A program made the position numbers and the translations under genes. DNA of 64,000 nt. Origin: Alphaproteobacteria bacterium (lineage in GTDB: Bacteria > Pseudomonadota > Alphaproteobacteria > UBA8366 > GCA-2717185). The notes beneath the pieces were generated by a model, which saw only the letters and a program-made list of their open reading frames with translations, did not search any database and was not told the origin of the DNA. This document shows positions 1-8,628 of the stretch, one piece after another. Position 1 is the stretch's first letter. Each line of letters begins with the position of its first letter. Location: positions 62,001-126,000 of the forward strand of contig JBBDQU010000074.1 in NCBI GenBank assembly GCA_040905865.1. Reading direction: 5' to 3'.

Positions 1-872
1 TGGCTATCCGGCAACAGCCGCCGTGGCCCGACAGCCGCCGTCGGTGCGGGCTGAACCGGTTCGGCTGCCGGTGCTTTCTCCGGCGCGGCGGGCGCATCCG
101 GCGCGGCAGGCACCGGTGCGGGAACAGCCGACGCCTGCGCACGGCGCACGGGTGCCGCCGCCGCAGCGGGCGCCGCAGGCGACGGCTTTTCCGCCGGTTC
201 GGCCAGAATATCGACGACGACCTTTGTGCCGGACCGGAAATGGCGCAGCCGGGAATTGCCGGGAACGTCCAGGGAGAAAGCGACGCCATTTCCCGCATCC
301 TGCGCCGCAGGGTTTACGATACCGGGCGGCAGGTCCCGCCGGATCGCGTCAAGATCGAGCCGTGCCGGGCGGTTGAAACGAACGAGCAGATTGGGGCCAC
401 TAAGTTCGGCGCTATAGGTGACGGCGCTGTTCCAGTCGAAAACGAGCCGCGTATAGTTCGGATGCTCGCCGATACGGATGCCCAGCGGCGGTACCGTGCG
501 GCTCTGCCCATCCGGATTGCGCAGGAGATCAACGACAACCGAGTTCCCGTTCTTGAACGTGCGCAGACTGAAATCGCCCGTCAGCGCGAACCGGGCCACC
601 CGCCCGTCCGCGGAAACCGCGACATTGCCGATATAGTCCTGCAGGTATTCCCGAACCTCGTCGAAGCGACCGCTGATCGGCTGGTCGAAGCGGACAGCCA
701 GTTGGCGGTCGGCAATTGCGGCGGAATAGTTCACCGGTGCGGGCCAGTCGAAAACAATTCGGCCGTATTCCGCATGCGCCCAACCGCGAACAGGTACATC
801 CGCCGCCTGGCCTGTTCGTGTCAGAGCCAGCAGCGTCAGAAAAACCAGAACAAATATGCGTGTCGTCGCCAC
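1..872 (-). CDS. Periplasmic AMIN-like repeat protein, 3' end beyond window
   Basis: Reading on the minus strand from a GTG at 872 gives an open frame to the window edge (about 290 codons). The start overlaps the TAG stop of the MotB-like gene by one base, so the two are probably translationally coupled. Residues 1-24 form a Sec signal peptide ending in GQAA. Two similar beta-rich modules follow, each with an R(I/L)VFDW motif and a later VRF(D/N) motif (about residues 30-110 and 125-215). They resemble AMIN-type envelope-binding domains. An Ala/Pro-rich linker comes next and runs off the window. From its place at the end of a motor operon I infer a periplasmic role near the flagellar stator. 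I do not recognise a named family with certainty. Confidence 0.7.
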   Translation of the reverse strand, partial: MATTRIFVLVFLTLLALTRTGQAADVPVRGWAHAEYGRIVFDWPAPVNYSAAIADRQLAVRFDQPISGRFDEVREYLQDYIGNVAVSADGRVARFALTGDFSLRTFKNGNSVVVDLLRNPDGQSRTVPPLGIRIGEHPNYTRLVFDWNSAVTYSAELSGPNLLVRFNRPARLDLDAIRRDLPPGIVNPAAQDAGNGVAFSLDVPGNSRLRHFRSGTKVVVDILAEPAEKPSPAAPAAAAAPVRRAQASAVPAPVPAAPDAPAAPEKAPAAEPVQPAPTAAVGPRRLLPDS

Positions 873-1570
873 TAATTTTCCGTCACGCCGTGAACGATAA
901 AATCAACCCGCCTGGACAGCGCCTCGCGCTGTTCGGCGCCAATCCGCGGATCCATTCGCTCAAACCGGGAGTCGCCCAGGCCGAGAACGATTATATTACG
1001 CTCGTAGCCCGTATCGTGCAGAATTTGCGCAACCGTTTCCGCGCGGCGCAGGGAGAGCCGCTGGTTTTCCTCGAAATCCTCGCCTTCGTCGGCTGAACGG
1101 CCCGCGTGGCCGCGAATCTCCAGTTGATTGACGATATTCGAAAAAACGCCGCCCAGTTGCACGATTGACGCCTTCGCCTCCGCCGACGGCTCGTCATCTC
1201 CCGGGGCAAACATCGTACCCGATGCAACGGAAAGGGAAACACGATTGTCCTGGAGACGTACCACCGTATCGCGCAGTGTCTCGTGCCCGCCGAGCTGTTC
1301 ACGCAGGATACCGGAGAGGTATTCGGTCGAAAGCGCCGGCTGCAACTGGGTGATCGGAATCGATACGTCCGATTGGGGGTTCGGCGCCATGCCGGATTGG
1401 GAAAACCGAAGGCTTTGCGACAGCGTCCCGACGACCGCGTCCCAGTCTTCCGACGGTATCCGAGCCGTCGCATACAGCATCACAAAAAACGTCAGCAACA
1501 ACGCTATGACGTCGCCGAACGTCACCAGCCATATCGGCGCCTTGGCATGTTCCGGTTCGAATTCGTTCAT
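872..1570 (-). CDS. MotB-like stator protein with OmpA domain
   Basis: The 232-residue protein has a short cytoplasmic N-terminus, one membrane helix (about 14-34) and a C-terminal OmpA-type peptidoglycan-binding domain (about 150-230, with RGHA, LSLRRA and RRVDF blocks). Asp20 in TFGDVIALLLTFF sits where MotB has its ion-binding aspartate, so this copy should be able to form an ion channel with a MotA partner. A candidate partner is the MotA-like gene at 31504. The ATG at 1570 overlaps the upstream stop as ATGA, which decides the start; a longer in-frame extension to 1669 is unlikely. Family assignment is firm. Whether it is the main or an accessory stator subunit is inferred. Confidence 0.85.
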   Translation of the reverse strand: MNEFEPEHAKAPIWLVTFGDVIALLLTFFVMLYATARIPSEDWDAVVGTLSQSLRFSQSGMAPNPQSDVSIPITQLQPALSTEYLSGILREQLGGHETLRDTVVRLQDNRVSLSVASGTMFAPGDDEPSAEAKASIVQLGGVFSNIVNQLEIRGHAGRSADEGEDFEENQRLSLRRAETVAQILHDTGYERNIIVLGLGDSRFERMDPRIGAEQREALSRRVDFIVHGVTEN

Positions 1571-2253
1571 GGGGAAGTCCCCTGGGTCGCATATTCTCCA
1601 AAATCGACATACGCCTTGCTTTCGTCCCGGACATGGAAGCGCATGCGAATCTGCCGCGCTTCGCCCCATTGCGTTCCCACGGTCACCGTGTCGGGCGGCG
1701 CCCCGTTCGCAATCAGTTCGCGCGCGATTGCCGCGGCGCGCACAACCTGCACGGACTCGCCGCTCCTTCGCAGCCCCTTCTCGACGCCGAACACGAATTC
1801 CAGTTCATTGACAAAGCCGTCCGACTTGAACGCCAGCGCCCTGGCCGTGTTGACGAAGAGCGTCACCCTGTCAGCCCGAAGACCGGCGCCGGGTCCGACG
1901 AAAAATTCGTTTGTCGGCATGTTGACCTCCATCGTTCGCCCCTGCGACAGACGTGTCACCTTCAGCAACGGTATGGAGGCGACCCAGAGCCGTTCGAATT
2001 CATCGACGAGGTCTTCCGGTTCCGGAACCGGCGCCAGCGCGGAGATAAACACCTCCTTCGACGGCGTTTCCTGCTCCGGCGCCTGAAAGGTCAGGATCAG
2101 GGAATTGATGACCGCGCGGGTCCGGATCTCCTCGCGGGTCGCCAGGGCATTGAGAAGAATAAAGAAGGCAAGCAGCAACAGAAACAGGCCCAGAAACAAG
2201 ATAGGGCCGGTGTCTTGTACCGGCCCTGGCTTGCTGGGTTCGAAAGCGTCCAT
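1567..2253 (-). CDS. MotB-like paralogue lacking the channel aspartate
   Basis: This 228-residue protein starts the three-gene motor operon. It has a single N-terminal membrane helix (about 17-36) and a weakly conserved OmpA-like C-terminal half. Aligned on the shared LLL(A/T)FF core with the protein encoded just downstream, the position of the ion-binding aspartate is Gly22, so it should not conduct ions alone. The next gene starts inside its stop codon (ATGA), pointing to coupled, perhaps stoichiometric, synthesis. I infer a heteromeric stator or an accessory anchor. The alternative is a TolR/ExbD-like membrane protein. Confidence 0.75.
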   Translation of the reverse strand: MDAFEPSKPGPVQDTGPILFLGLFLLLLAFFILLNALATREEIRTRAVINSLILTFQAPEQETPSKEVFISALAPVPEPEDLVDEFERLWVASIPLLKVTRLSQGRTMEVNMPTNEFFVGPGAGLRADRVTLFVNTARALAFKSDGFVNELEFVFGVEKGLRRSGESVQVVRAAAIARELIANGAPPDTVTVGTQWGEARQIRMRFHVRDESKAYVDFGEYATQGTSP

Positions 2254-2431
2254 AATAAATATCTGGCTTTAAATCATCAAATCAAAACGCGCCAATATAC
2301 TATCTATGTCATCCTGACTATTTCCGCCACCCTCTATTTGCGGGCCATTCAGCAGGCTGGCTCAACCCTTCCCGCGGCAGCCTTGTTCTGTGCCGATAGT
2401 TCCGCCAGATCAGATCATGAACGGATCCTGC

Positions 2432-2818
2432 TCAGAAGTGGCCGATGACGCTGGCTAATTTAGTCTTGAGCGTCGCCGCGTTGAACGGCTTGACGATGTA
2501 AGTGTTCACGCCGGCCTGCTTTGCGGCAATAACGTTTTCCGTATTGCTCTCCGCCGTGATCATGACAAAGGGAGTCGATTTCAGAACTTCGTCGGCGCGC
2601 ACCTCCTTCAGCAGCTGGAGACCGGTCATCGGTTCCATGTTCCAGTCTGAAATCACAAGGCCGAAATTCGCGCCGCGCATCTTTGTCAACGCTTCGCCGC
2701 CATCCGTTGCTTCGTCGACATTCAAGAAGCCCAACTGCTTCAGCAAATTCCGGATAATCCGCAACATCGTCTTGTAATCGTCGACGATGAGAACGGGCAT
2801 GTTCTTGTCAACGGCCAT
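2432..2818 (-). CDS. cheY: Single-domain response regulator, CheY type
   Basis: The protein is 128 residues and is a stand-alone receiver. It has the acidic pair Asp13-Asp14, the phosphoacceptor Asp58 (ISDW), a conserved Thr in MITAES and Lys in IVKPF. CheY-P normally binds FliM to change motor direction, and FliM is encoded just upstream in this arm. The start at 2818 is fixed by a strong AAGGAGG Shine-Dalgarno; an upstream in-frame ATG at 2878 has none. A perfect CtrA-box sequence lies 77 bp upstream (2895-2909), suggesting CtrA control. Confidence 0.93.
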   Translation of the reverse strand: MAVDKNMPVLIVDDYKTMLRIIRNLLKQLGFLNVDEATDGGEALTKMRGANFGLVISDWNMEPMTGLQLLKEVRADEVLKSTPFVMITAESNTENVIAAKQAGVNTYIVKPFNAATLKTKLASVIGHF

Positions 2819-2894
2819 GCATGCCTCCTTGTATAGGGCAATCAGCACGGCAATCCCGCACCTCAAATTTGGGGTCAATTCAAACCCGATTGCG

Positions 2895-2909
2895 TTAATT
2901 CGGGGTTAA
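2895..2909. promoter_or_regulatory. Candidate CtrA box before cheY
   Basis: TTAA-N7-TTAA (TTAATTCGGGGTTAA) is an exact match to the known CtrA full-site pattern, located in the 179-bp gap between the motE-like gene and cheY. ctrA itself is at 41608. It was the only exact match I found in the intergenic spaces I checked. Confidence 0.6.
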
Positions 2910-2997
2910 AATTGAAAAATTTTGCTGTCTGGAGAAATCTTTGCCAAACCGGCGCGACAACCTACCCGTGCCATATCTTCAACAAGACAGGTCAGGT

Positions 2998-3660
2998 TCA
3001 ATTGGGGACAGCCGGTACGAGCCGGTGCTCCGCCAGTTGTTGCGTCAGCTTGCGGGCGCGTTCGGCGTCCATGGCCGCGATGATCGGCGCCACCTTACGG
3101 GCGCTCATCGACTTCATGACATCCAGCAATACAACCATGTCGAGTTCATTGAATATTGTCGCCGCGTCCTTCGGCTTCATGTTGGAGTAGATGCCGACCA
3201 GGCGGTTCAACCGTTCCAATTCCTCTTTTTCCTTGATATCGAGCAGGCCTTTTATTTCGATGCGGATCTTCTTGAATTCTTCCTGCTTTTCGACAATCCG
3301 CTGTTCCGCCGCCTTCAGGAGCACGCTGCGCTGATCGAGTTCCCGTTCGCGCCTGTCGAGCAGTTCCCGCCGTTCCGCCAGTTCCTGCAACAGGCGTATT
3401 TCGGAATGGCTCATTTTTGAAACGTCCTGGATTTCCTGCGGCGCTTCGCTGTCCCCGCCGACGGCTTCCGCCTGCGCCTTTTCCGTTTCATCAGACGCCG
3501 TTTGCATTTCCGCAACCGCCGGCTTTTCCTGGGCCGCAACGGAACCGACTTCAATGGCGCGACTGTCATCGCTGACAGCCGACCAGATATTGCCGAGCTT
3601 TACCGTCAGCATCAGTGTGGCCACGAAAATCGTTACGGGCACCAGCCGGATACCGAACAT
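2998..3660 (-). CDS. MotE-like flagellar protein (MgtE N-domain)
   Basis: The 220-residue protein has an N-terminal membrane or signal segment (about 5-25), an acidic Ala/Glu-rich spacer, a charged coiled coil (about 90-150) and a C-terminal MgtE intracellular N-like domain (about 150-205, with YSNMKPKDAATIFNELD). This layout matches MotE, the periplasmic chaperone of the motor protein MotC described in Sinorhizobium. No motC was seen in the window, so MotE describes the family here rather than a proven role. It follows the DUF6468 gene by 4 bp, so the two are cotranscribed with fliM. Confidence 0.75.
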   Translation of the reverse strand: MFGIRLVPVTIFVATLMLTVKLGNIWSAVSDDSRAIEVGSVAAQEKPAVAEMQTASDETEKAQAEAVGGDSEAPQEIQDVSKMSHSEIRLLQELAERRELLDRRERELDQRSVLLKAAEQRIVEKQEEFKKIRIEIKGLLDIKEKEELERLNRLVGIYSNMKPKDAATIFNELDMVVLLDVMKSMSARKVAPIIAAMDAERARKLTQQLAEHRLVPAVPN

Positions 3661-3664
3661 AATA

Positions 3665-4114
3665 CTACCTCATCCCCTGCAGGGCCCGCAGAAGTTCGGC
3701 TTTCGACTTGCCGCGCTCATCCTGCGACTCATCGGCCTTTGGCGGCTGTTGCGTGCGGGACTGCGACGCAGTCGTCGCGCCGGTCGCGGGCGATACGCCC
3801 CGGGCGGCGGCAATCGCGCCTTCCAGACGAGTGGCCAGTTCATCGGCCCGGTCCGTCATGAATGACAGGTCGTCGCGCAGTTCCTGGGCCTTGGTCACAT
3901 TTGCCTGCAACGCCGTCGCGGTTTCCGTCGCGCTGCTCTTCAATCGCAGCACGCTCGCCTCGGCCCGGTTGGTTGACTCCGTGAACGCGGCAATCAGCGC
4001 TTCAAGTTCCGCCTTGCCCGCCTTCAACGTCTTCAGGTTGGCGTTCAGACGAATGACATAGAAAATCACCGCCGCCATCAGCACAGCGCCCAACACGTCG
4101 ACAATAAGACCCAT
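3665..4114 (-). CDS. DUF6468-type flagellar-cluster membrane protein
   Basis: The 149-residue protein has one N-terminal membrane helix (about 4-24) followed by a cytoplasmic helical or coiled-coil region (about 28-105) and a low-complexity polar tail. This is the pattern I associate with DUF6468, a family found between fliM and motE-like genes in alphaproteobacterial flagellar clusters. Its biochemical role is unknown. It lies 20 bp after fliM and 4 bp before motE-like, in one probable transcript. Confidence 0.65.
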   Translation of the reverse strand: MGLIVDVLGAVLMAAVIFYVIRLNANLKTLKAGKAELEALIAAFTESTNRAEASVLRLKSSATETATALQANVTKAQELRDDLSFMTDRADELATRLEGAIAAARGVSPATGATTASQSRTQQPPKADESQDERGKSKAELLRALQGMR

Positions 4115-4134
4115 TTGACCGAGAAAAATAACCG

Positions 4135-5235
4135 TTACTCCATCAAGCGCTCATTGACCCGCACCGCGACATGGCCGCTTTTTCGCCCCATCGACGCCTT
4201 GAACAGCGGAACCGCGCCGCATCGTAGCACAACTTCGCTGTCAGGTTTCGCCTGTAATTGAATCTGTGTTCCGACTTTCCAGTGCATGACTTCGTTGAGC
4301 GGCAGGTAAATTTCGTCCAGCACGGCCTCGACCAGCACATCGGTGAACCACAATTCCGTCGCCAGGTGATTTTCCCAGATCGAATCACGGCCGAATTTTT
4401 CGCCCATGAACATCTGCAGCAGCAATTCGCGCACCGGCTCCAGCGTCGCATAGGGCAGCATCAGTTCCAGTCGCCCGCCGCGATCTTCCATGTCGATCCG
4501 CAACCGGGCCAGAATTGCGGCATTCGCCGGCCGCGCGATCGTGGCGAAGCGCGGGTTGGTTTCGAGGCGGTCGAACCGGAAAGTGACCGAACTCAACGGG
4601 TCAAAGGCGGCCGACAGATCCGCCAGGACAACATTGACCATGCGCTCGACCAGACCGCGTTCGATGGTCGTATACGGCCGCCCTTCGATGCGCATCGCCG
4701 CCGTTCCTCGGCGGCCGCCGAGCAGGACGTCGACAATCGAGTAGATCAGCGAACTGTCGACGGTGATGAGACCGAAATTATCCCATTCCTCCGCCTTGAA
4801 AACCGAAAGCATCGCCGGCAGGGGAATGGAATTCAGGTAATCGCCGAAACGGATCGACGTGATATTGTCGAGGCTGACCTCGACGTTGTCGGACGTAAAA
4901 TTGCGCAGTGACGTCGTCATCATGCGCACAAGCCGGTCGTATACCACTTCCAGCATCGGCAGGCGCTCATACGACACCATGCCGCTGTCGATGATCGCTT
5001 CAATACCCGACCGCTCGCCGCCGCCATCGCCGCCTTCCTGGAAGCCGAGCAGACTGTCGATTTCGTCCTGGTTCAGAACGCGAGCGGATGCCCCGTCATC
5101 GGCGTCATCGGCCATCGCGGCCCATTCATCCGCCACGGCGGAATTGTCGCCGTCTTCCCCTTCTTCAGCCATTGCCGCGCCTTCCGCGGCTACGGCGTCG
5201 TCATCGACTTCTTCTTCATCGTCAGCCATTGTCAT
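4135..5235 (-). CDS. fliM: Flagellar motor switch protein FliM
   Basis: FliM forms the middle of the cytoplasmic C-ring and receives CheY-P. The 366-residue protein has the CheY-binding motif LNQDEIDSLL at residues 54-63, then the CheC-like middle domain and a C-terminal SpoA/FliN-like domain (about 290-360). The CheY motif is usually at the very N-terminus; here it follows an acidic, Ala-rich extension of about 50 residues. ATGs at 5235 and 5229 are both possible starts; AGGA lies 3 bases before the first and 9 before the second. fliL lies 40 bp upstream. Confidence 0.95.
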   Translation of the reverse strand: MTMADDEEEVDDDAVAAEGAAMAEEGEDGDNSAVADEWAAMADDADDGASARVLNQDEIDSLLGFQEGGDGGGERSGIEAIIDSGMVSYERLPMLEVVYDRLVRMMTTSLRNFTSDNVEVSLDNITSIRFGDYLNSIPLPAMLSVFKAEEWDNFGLITVDSSLIYSIVDVLLGGRRGTAAMRIEGRPYTTIERGLVERMVNVVLADLSAAFDPLSSVTFRFDRLETNPRFATIARPANAAILARLRIDMEDRGGRLELMLPYATLEPVRELLLQMFMGEKFGRDSIWENHLATELWFTDVLVEAVLDEIYLPLNEVMHWKVGTQIQLQAKPDSEVVLRCGAVPLFKASMGRKSGHVAVRVNERLME

Positions 5236-5275
5236 GCGTCCTGATGGTCAAATGCGTACGACTGGGAATGTGCAA

Positions 5276-5815
5276 TTACTGTACCAGAATTTCGCGAAAC
5301 AGCACGTCCTTTACTTTTGCGGGATGCGTCGCCGTGTTGACCCGCGCCAGCAACTCCTCCTTTACCCGATAGACCCCCTGCGATCCCTGAAGTTCCTCAA
5401 CCCGCAATTCGCGCAGGAAAACCTGAAAGTTATCGATGATGCGCGGCATGACCGCGGCGACCCTGACTTCGTCTTCCGGGCCGGCGAGTTCCAGGCTGAT
5501 CCGCATCTTCAGAAAGCTCTGTTTTCGGCCCTTGCCGGCAAGGGTCACCAGCATTTCGTCCAGGTCGACATAATGGCTGGGCATTTCAGCAGCGGCTTCT
5601 TCCGCCGGCGGATTTTCTCCGGCTGCCTGTTCCACACCAAGGACAGAATCCAGCATGCCGCTGAAATACACGCCGGCGCCGCCGCCAACGAGCAGCAATA
5701 ACGGCAGCACAATAAACAATATGAGTTTCTTGCCGCCAAGACCCGACTTGCCGGATCCTTCTTCGCCATCGGCTATTTCGTCGCCAGAGCCGTCATCTGC
5801 TTCTTCGTTGCTCAT
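5276..5815 (-). CDS. fliL: Flagellar basal-body-associated protein FliL
   Basis: FliL is a single-pass inner-membrane protein that surrounds or supports the stators. The 179-residue protein has an acidic cytoplasmic N-terminus (1-28), a membrane helix (about 30-52) and a periplasmic stomatin-like domain including YVDLDEMLVTL and a C-terminal KVKDVLFREILVQ. It is the first gene of the minus-strand fliL-fliM-DUF6468-motE run, and its promoter must lie in the 299-bp space shared with the divergent flgF operon. Confidence 0.92.
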   Translation of the reverse strand: MSNEEADDGSGDEIADGEEGSGKSGLGGKKLILFIVLPLLLLVGGGAGVYFSGMLDSVLGVEQAAGENPPAEEAAAEMPSHYVDLDEMLVTLAGKGRKQSFLKMRISLELAGPEDEVRVAAVMPRIIDNFQVFLRELRVEELQGSQGVYRVKEELLARVNTATHPAKVKDVLFREILVQ

Positions 5816-5953
5816 AATTTCCCGATTTTCAGTTGGCGGTTATTTTGCCAATACATCGTACATACTTTGCACTTCGACCATATATTAATGAAAACAGAAT
5901 AATATTCGAATCTTAAAATTCAACGAACAAATCCGGAAGCGGGCGCCGCATCA

Positions 5954-5968
5954 CGGCAAGAAGTGCCG
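5954..5968. promoter_or_regulatory. CGGCA-N5-TGCCG palindrome before flgF promoter
   Basis: CGGCAAGAAGTGCCG is one of the recurrent 15-bp palindromes of this island. It ends 87 bp upstream of the sigma-54-like element at 6056, a normal enhancer distance for an NtrC-type activator such as FlbD. Confidence 0.6.
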
Positions 5969-6055
5969 GGCAAAGCCTTCCGGGAAACGCCCGGAGCGGC
6001 ATGGCCGACCATGGCTCCAGACCAGCATCTATATGTTTCTGCACATTTTTCGGGA

Positions 6056-6070
6056 TGGCACACCCTGTGC
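6056..6070 (+). promoter_or_regulatory. Candidate sigma-54 promoter of flgF operon
   Basis: TGGCACACCCTGTGC has a perfect -24 element and the invariant GC at -12 with the correct 10-bp separation; the -12 box is GTGC instead of TTGC. It lies 45 bp before flgF and is supported by the palindrome upstream. Confidence 0.6.
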
Positions 6071-6114
6071 ATTCCTGACGGGCAGACCACAGGCAACGAA
6101 GAAACGGTGTCCGA

Positions 6115-6843
6115 ATGGAAAACGCAGGTTATATCGCACTCTCCCGGCAATTGGCATTGCGGCGCGAAATGAGCCTCGTCGCGCATAACATCGCCAACAT
6201 GAATACACCCGCATTCAAAGCGGAAAAAATGATCTTTCGCGAACACATCACGGAACCCGCCAGGGGCGAGGCGCTCTCGTTCGTGCAGGATATCGGCACG
6301 GCGCGGGATCTGTCGGCCGGCCCGGTATCGACAACCGGCAACGACCTCGACCTGGCAATATCCGGACAGGCCTATTTCTCGATCGAGACGGCGGAAGGCG
6401 TCCGTTACACCCGGCACGGCCGGTTCCAGCTGGATGGGCAGGGCCGAATTGTAGACGGGCTGGGCGATCTCGTGCTGTCCAGTGCCGGCGCCCCGATTAT
6501 CGTGCCGCCGGATGCCGGAAGCCTGACCATTTCGGATGACGGAACCGTCAGCAGTAACGCCGCCACGATCGGTCGTATCGGCCTGTACGAGTTTGAAAAG
6601 GAATCAGAACTGAAACGCGAAGGCAACGGCCTGTTCAGCGCCGAGGGGCAGCAACCCCAGGATGCCGTCAAAAGCCGGATAGTACAGGGGGCGCTGGAAC
6701 AGTCCAACGTGCAGGCCATCATCGAAATGACGCGCATGATCGACATTCACCGATCCTATGAATCAACCGCGAAGCTCATCAAAGACGAACATGACCAATT
6801 CATGCGGTCGGTCGGAAAACTGACGAGCCTGCGGCAGAATTAA
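6115..6843 (+). CDS. flgF: Proximal rod protein FlgF
   Basis: FlgF is a proximal rod component of the flagellar basal body, exported by the type III apparatus without a signal peptide. The 242-residue protein has the N-terminal rod motif (LVAHNIANMNTPAFK, about 22-36), the central hook/basal-body fold with the DLDLAISGQAYFSIE segment, and the C-terminal helix ending in a SVGKLTSLRQN tail. flgG follows 12 bp later. FlgF and FlgG are paralogues; order and length (FlgF shorter) support this assignment. Confidence 0.93.
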   Translation: MENAGYIALSRQLALRREMSLVAHNIANMNTPAFKAEKMIFREHITEPARGEALSFVQDIGTARDLSAGPVSTTGNDLDLAISGQAYFSIETAEGVRYTRHGRFQLDGQGRIVDGLGDLVLSSAGAPIIVPPDAGSLTISDDGTVSSNAATIGRIGLYEFEKESELKREGNGLFSAEGQQPQDAVKSRIVQGALEQSNVQAIIEMTRMIDIHRSYESTAKLIKDEHDQFMRSVGKLTSLRQN

Positions 6844-6855
6844 AGGTATAACATT

Positions 6856-7641
6856 ATGAGATCATTAAGTATTGGCGCAACGGGCATGCTCGCGCAGCAG
6901 CTCAACGTTGAGGTCATTTCCCACAATATCGCCAATATGAACACGACCGCCTACACGAGGCGGCGGGCGGAATTCCAGGATCTCCTGTATCAGAACCTGC
7001 GGCGCGTCGGTTCGGAATCCTCCGACACCGGCACCATCGTTCCCGCCGGGGTCCAGATCGGACTCGGGGTCAAGACCGCGGCGGTCTACCGGATTACCGA
7101 ACAGGGCAATCTCACGCTGACAGAGAACACTTTCGATCTGGCCATCAACGGCAACGGTTACTTTCAGGTGCAATTGCCGAACGGCGACATCGCGTACTCC
7201 CGCGCCGGTTCCTTCCAGTTGAGCGCCAATGGCGAACTGGTCACCGCGGACGGCTTTATTGTCGAACCCGCCATCACGATCCCGACCGATGCCGTCGACG
7301 TTTCCGTTAACGCCAGCGGACAGGTCCTGGCGCAACAGGACGGTCAGGTCGCGCCGGCCAATGTCGGGCAGCTGGACCTCGCGATTTTCTCCAACGAGGC
7401 GGGCCTGCTGGCGATCGGCGACAATCTGTTTCTCGAGACGCCCGCATCCGGGACGCCGACGACCGGAACGCCGGGGTCGACAGGCATCGGTACGATTCAG
7501 CAGGGCTTTCTGGAAACCTCGAATGTCAACGTTGTCGAGGAAATCTCCAACCTGATTACCGCCCAGCGCGCCTATGAAATGAATTCCAAGGTCATCGAGA
7601 CATCGGATCAGATGATGGCCGTTCTCAGCAATCTGCGTTAA
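6856..7641 (+). CDS. flgG: Distal rod protein FlgG
   Basis: FlgG builds the distal rod. The 261-residue length is typical of the family. The N-terminus MRSLSIGATGMLAQQLNVEV followed by SHNIANMNTTAYTR is characteristic. The middle has the DLAINGNGYFQVQLPNG core, and the C-terminus has the ISNLITAQRAYEMNSKVI motif that caps FlgG proteins. It lies between flgF and flgA with short spacers, indicating one operon. Confidence 0.97.
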   Translation: MRSLSIGATGMLAQQLNVEVISHNIANMNTTAYTRRRAEFQDLLYQNLRRVGSESSDTGTIVPAGVQIGLGVKTAAVYRITEQGNLTLTENTFDLAINGNGYFQVQLPNGDIAYSRAGSFQLSANGELVTADGFIVEPAITIPTDAVDVSVNASGQVLAQQDGQVAPANVGQLDLAIFSNEAGLLAIGDNLFLETPASGTPTTGTPGSTGIGTIQQGFLETSNVNVVEEISNLITAQRAYEMNSKVIETSDQMMAVLSNLR

Positions 7642-7656
7642 CGCGGGAGGAACAGC

Positions 7657-8628
7657 ATGAAGGCAATACATATATTCGTGTCGCTGACAGCTGTTGTTGT
7701 TTTTCTGGCAGCCAGCGTCCAGGCGGCGCCCCGTACCTACCTTCGCTCCCATGTGGTGGTCGACAGCGATACCGTCAAACTCGGCGACGTGTTCGACGGT
7801 GCGGGCGAACTGGCCGAAAGAGTCATCGCCAATGCCCCCCGCGCCGGCCAGACCCTTATCCTGGAAGCGGACTGGCTGTACCGGGTCGCCCGCGCCTACA
7901 GGATATCCTGGCGGCCATCCAGCCGGCTGGACAAGGCAATCGTGGAACGGCGCAGTCAGGTCATCGAACCCGACCAGATCCACACGACGGTCACCGAAGC
8001 CCTGCGCCGGAAACACGACGACCTGGGCGAAATCGAAGTCGAACTGGACAACCGGACGATGCGGCTGTTTTTGCCGTTCAGCATGCCTGCCCGCGTCGAG
8101 GTCCAGTCTATCTCTTACGATTCCCACAACAAGCGCTTCTCGGCCCGGATCATCGCCCCGGATGACCGTCCGGGCGCAGTGCGGACCTCAATTACCGGCT
8201 ACGCCTACCCGGTCGTCGATATACCGATCCTGTCGCGTCGCATGAACCGCGACGAGATCATTCACGACCGGGATATCGAATGGAAAACCGTCCGGGTCGC
8301 GAATATCGACACGCAAACCATAACCGACGTTGAATCGCTCGTGGGCCTCAGCCCGCGCCGGCCGATCACGGCCGACCGCGCCGTCAGGGAAAGCGAGGTG
8401 CAGGCTCCTGTCCTTGTTGTCCGCGGCAAACCGGTCACCATTGCGCTCACGACGCCGACGATGCAACTGACCGCCATGGGAAAGGCGCTTCAGAATGGCG
8501 CGAGCGGCGATGTTGTCCGGGTTCAGAATATCAATAGCGGAAAGATTATCAGCGCCGTCGTCGTCGGGGACAAGCGCGTCGAAGTCACAACCGTTCACAG
8601 CACCTCAGCGCGGCAGGATCTGAAATGA
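7657..8628 (+). CDS. flgA: P-ring assembly chaperone FlgA
   Basis: FlgA is a periplasmic chaperone for P-ring (FlgI) assembly. The 323-residue protein has a signal peptide cleaved after about residue 24 (ASVQAAP), an N-terminal region with a KLGDVFDGAG motif, and a C-terminal SAF/FlgA domain (about 190-315, with VARGKPVTIAL-like and MGKALQNGASGDVVRVQN sequence). It has a GGAGG-type ribosome site 8 bp before the ATG. The flgH start overlaps its end by 4 bp. Confidence 0.93.
   Translation: MKAIHIFVSLTAVVVFLAASVQAAPRTYLRSHVVVDSDTVKLGDVFDGAGELAERVIANAPRAGQTLILEADWLYRVARAYRISWRPSSRLDKAIVERRSQVIEPDQIHTTVTEALRRKHDDLGEIEVELDNRTMRLFLPFSMPARVEVQSISYDSHNKRFSARIIAPDDRPGAVRTSITGYAYPVVDIPILSRRMNRDEIIHDRDIEWKTVRVANIDTQTITDVESLVGLSPRRPITADRAVRESEVQAPVLVVRGKPVTIALTTPTMQLTAMGKALQNGASGDVVRVQNINSGKIISAVVVGDKRVEVTTVHSTSARQDLK

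Noticed and set aside
240-875. Plus-strand 211-codon open frame at the left edge
   Set aside because: It is antisense to a better-supported minus-strand gene with a signal peptide, repeated modules and stop/start coupling to the MotB-like gene.
5833-5851. TTGGC-N9-GCCAA dyad upstream of fliL
   Set aside because: Arms and spacing differ from the CGGCA-N5-TGCCG family, and as a sigma-54 element it mismatches in either direction.
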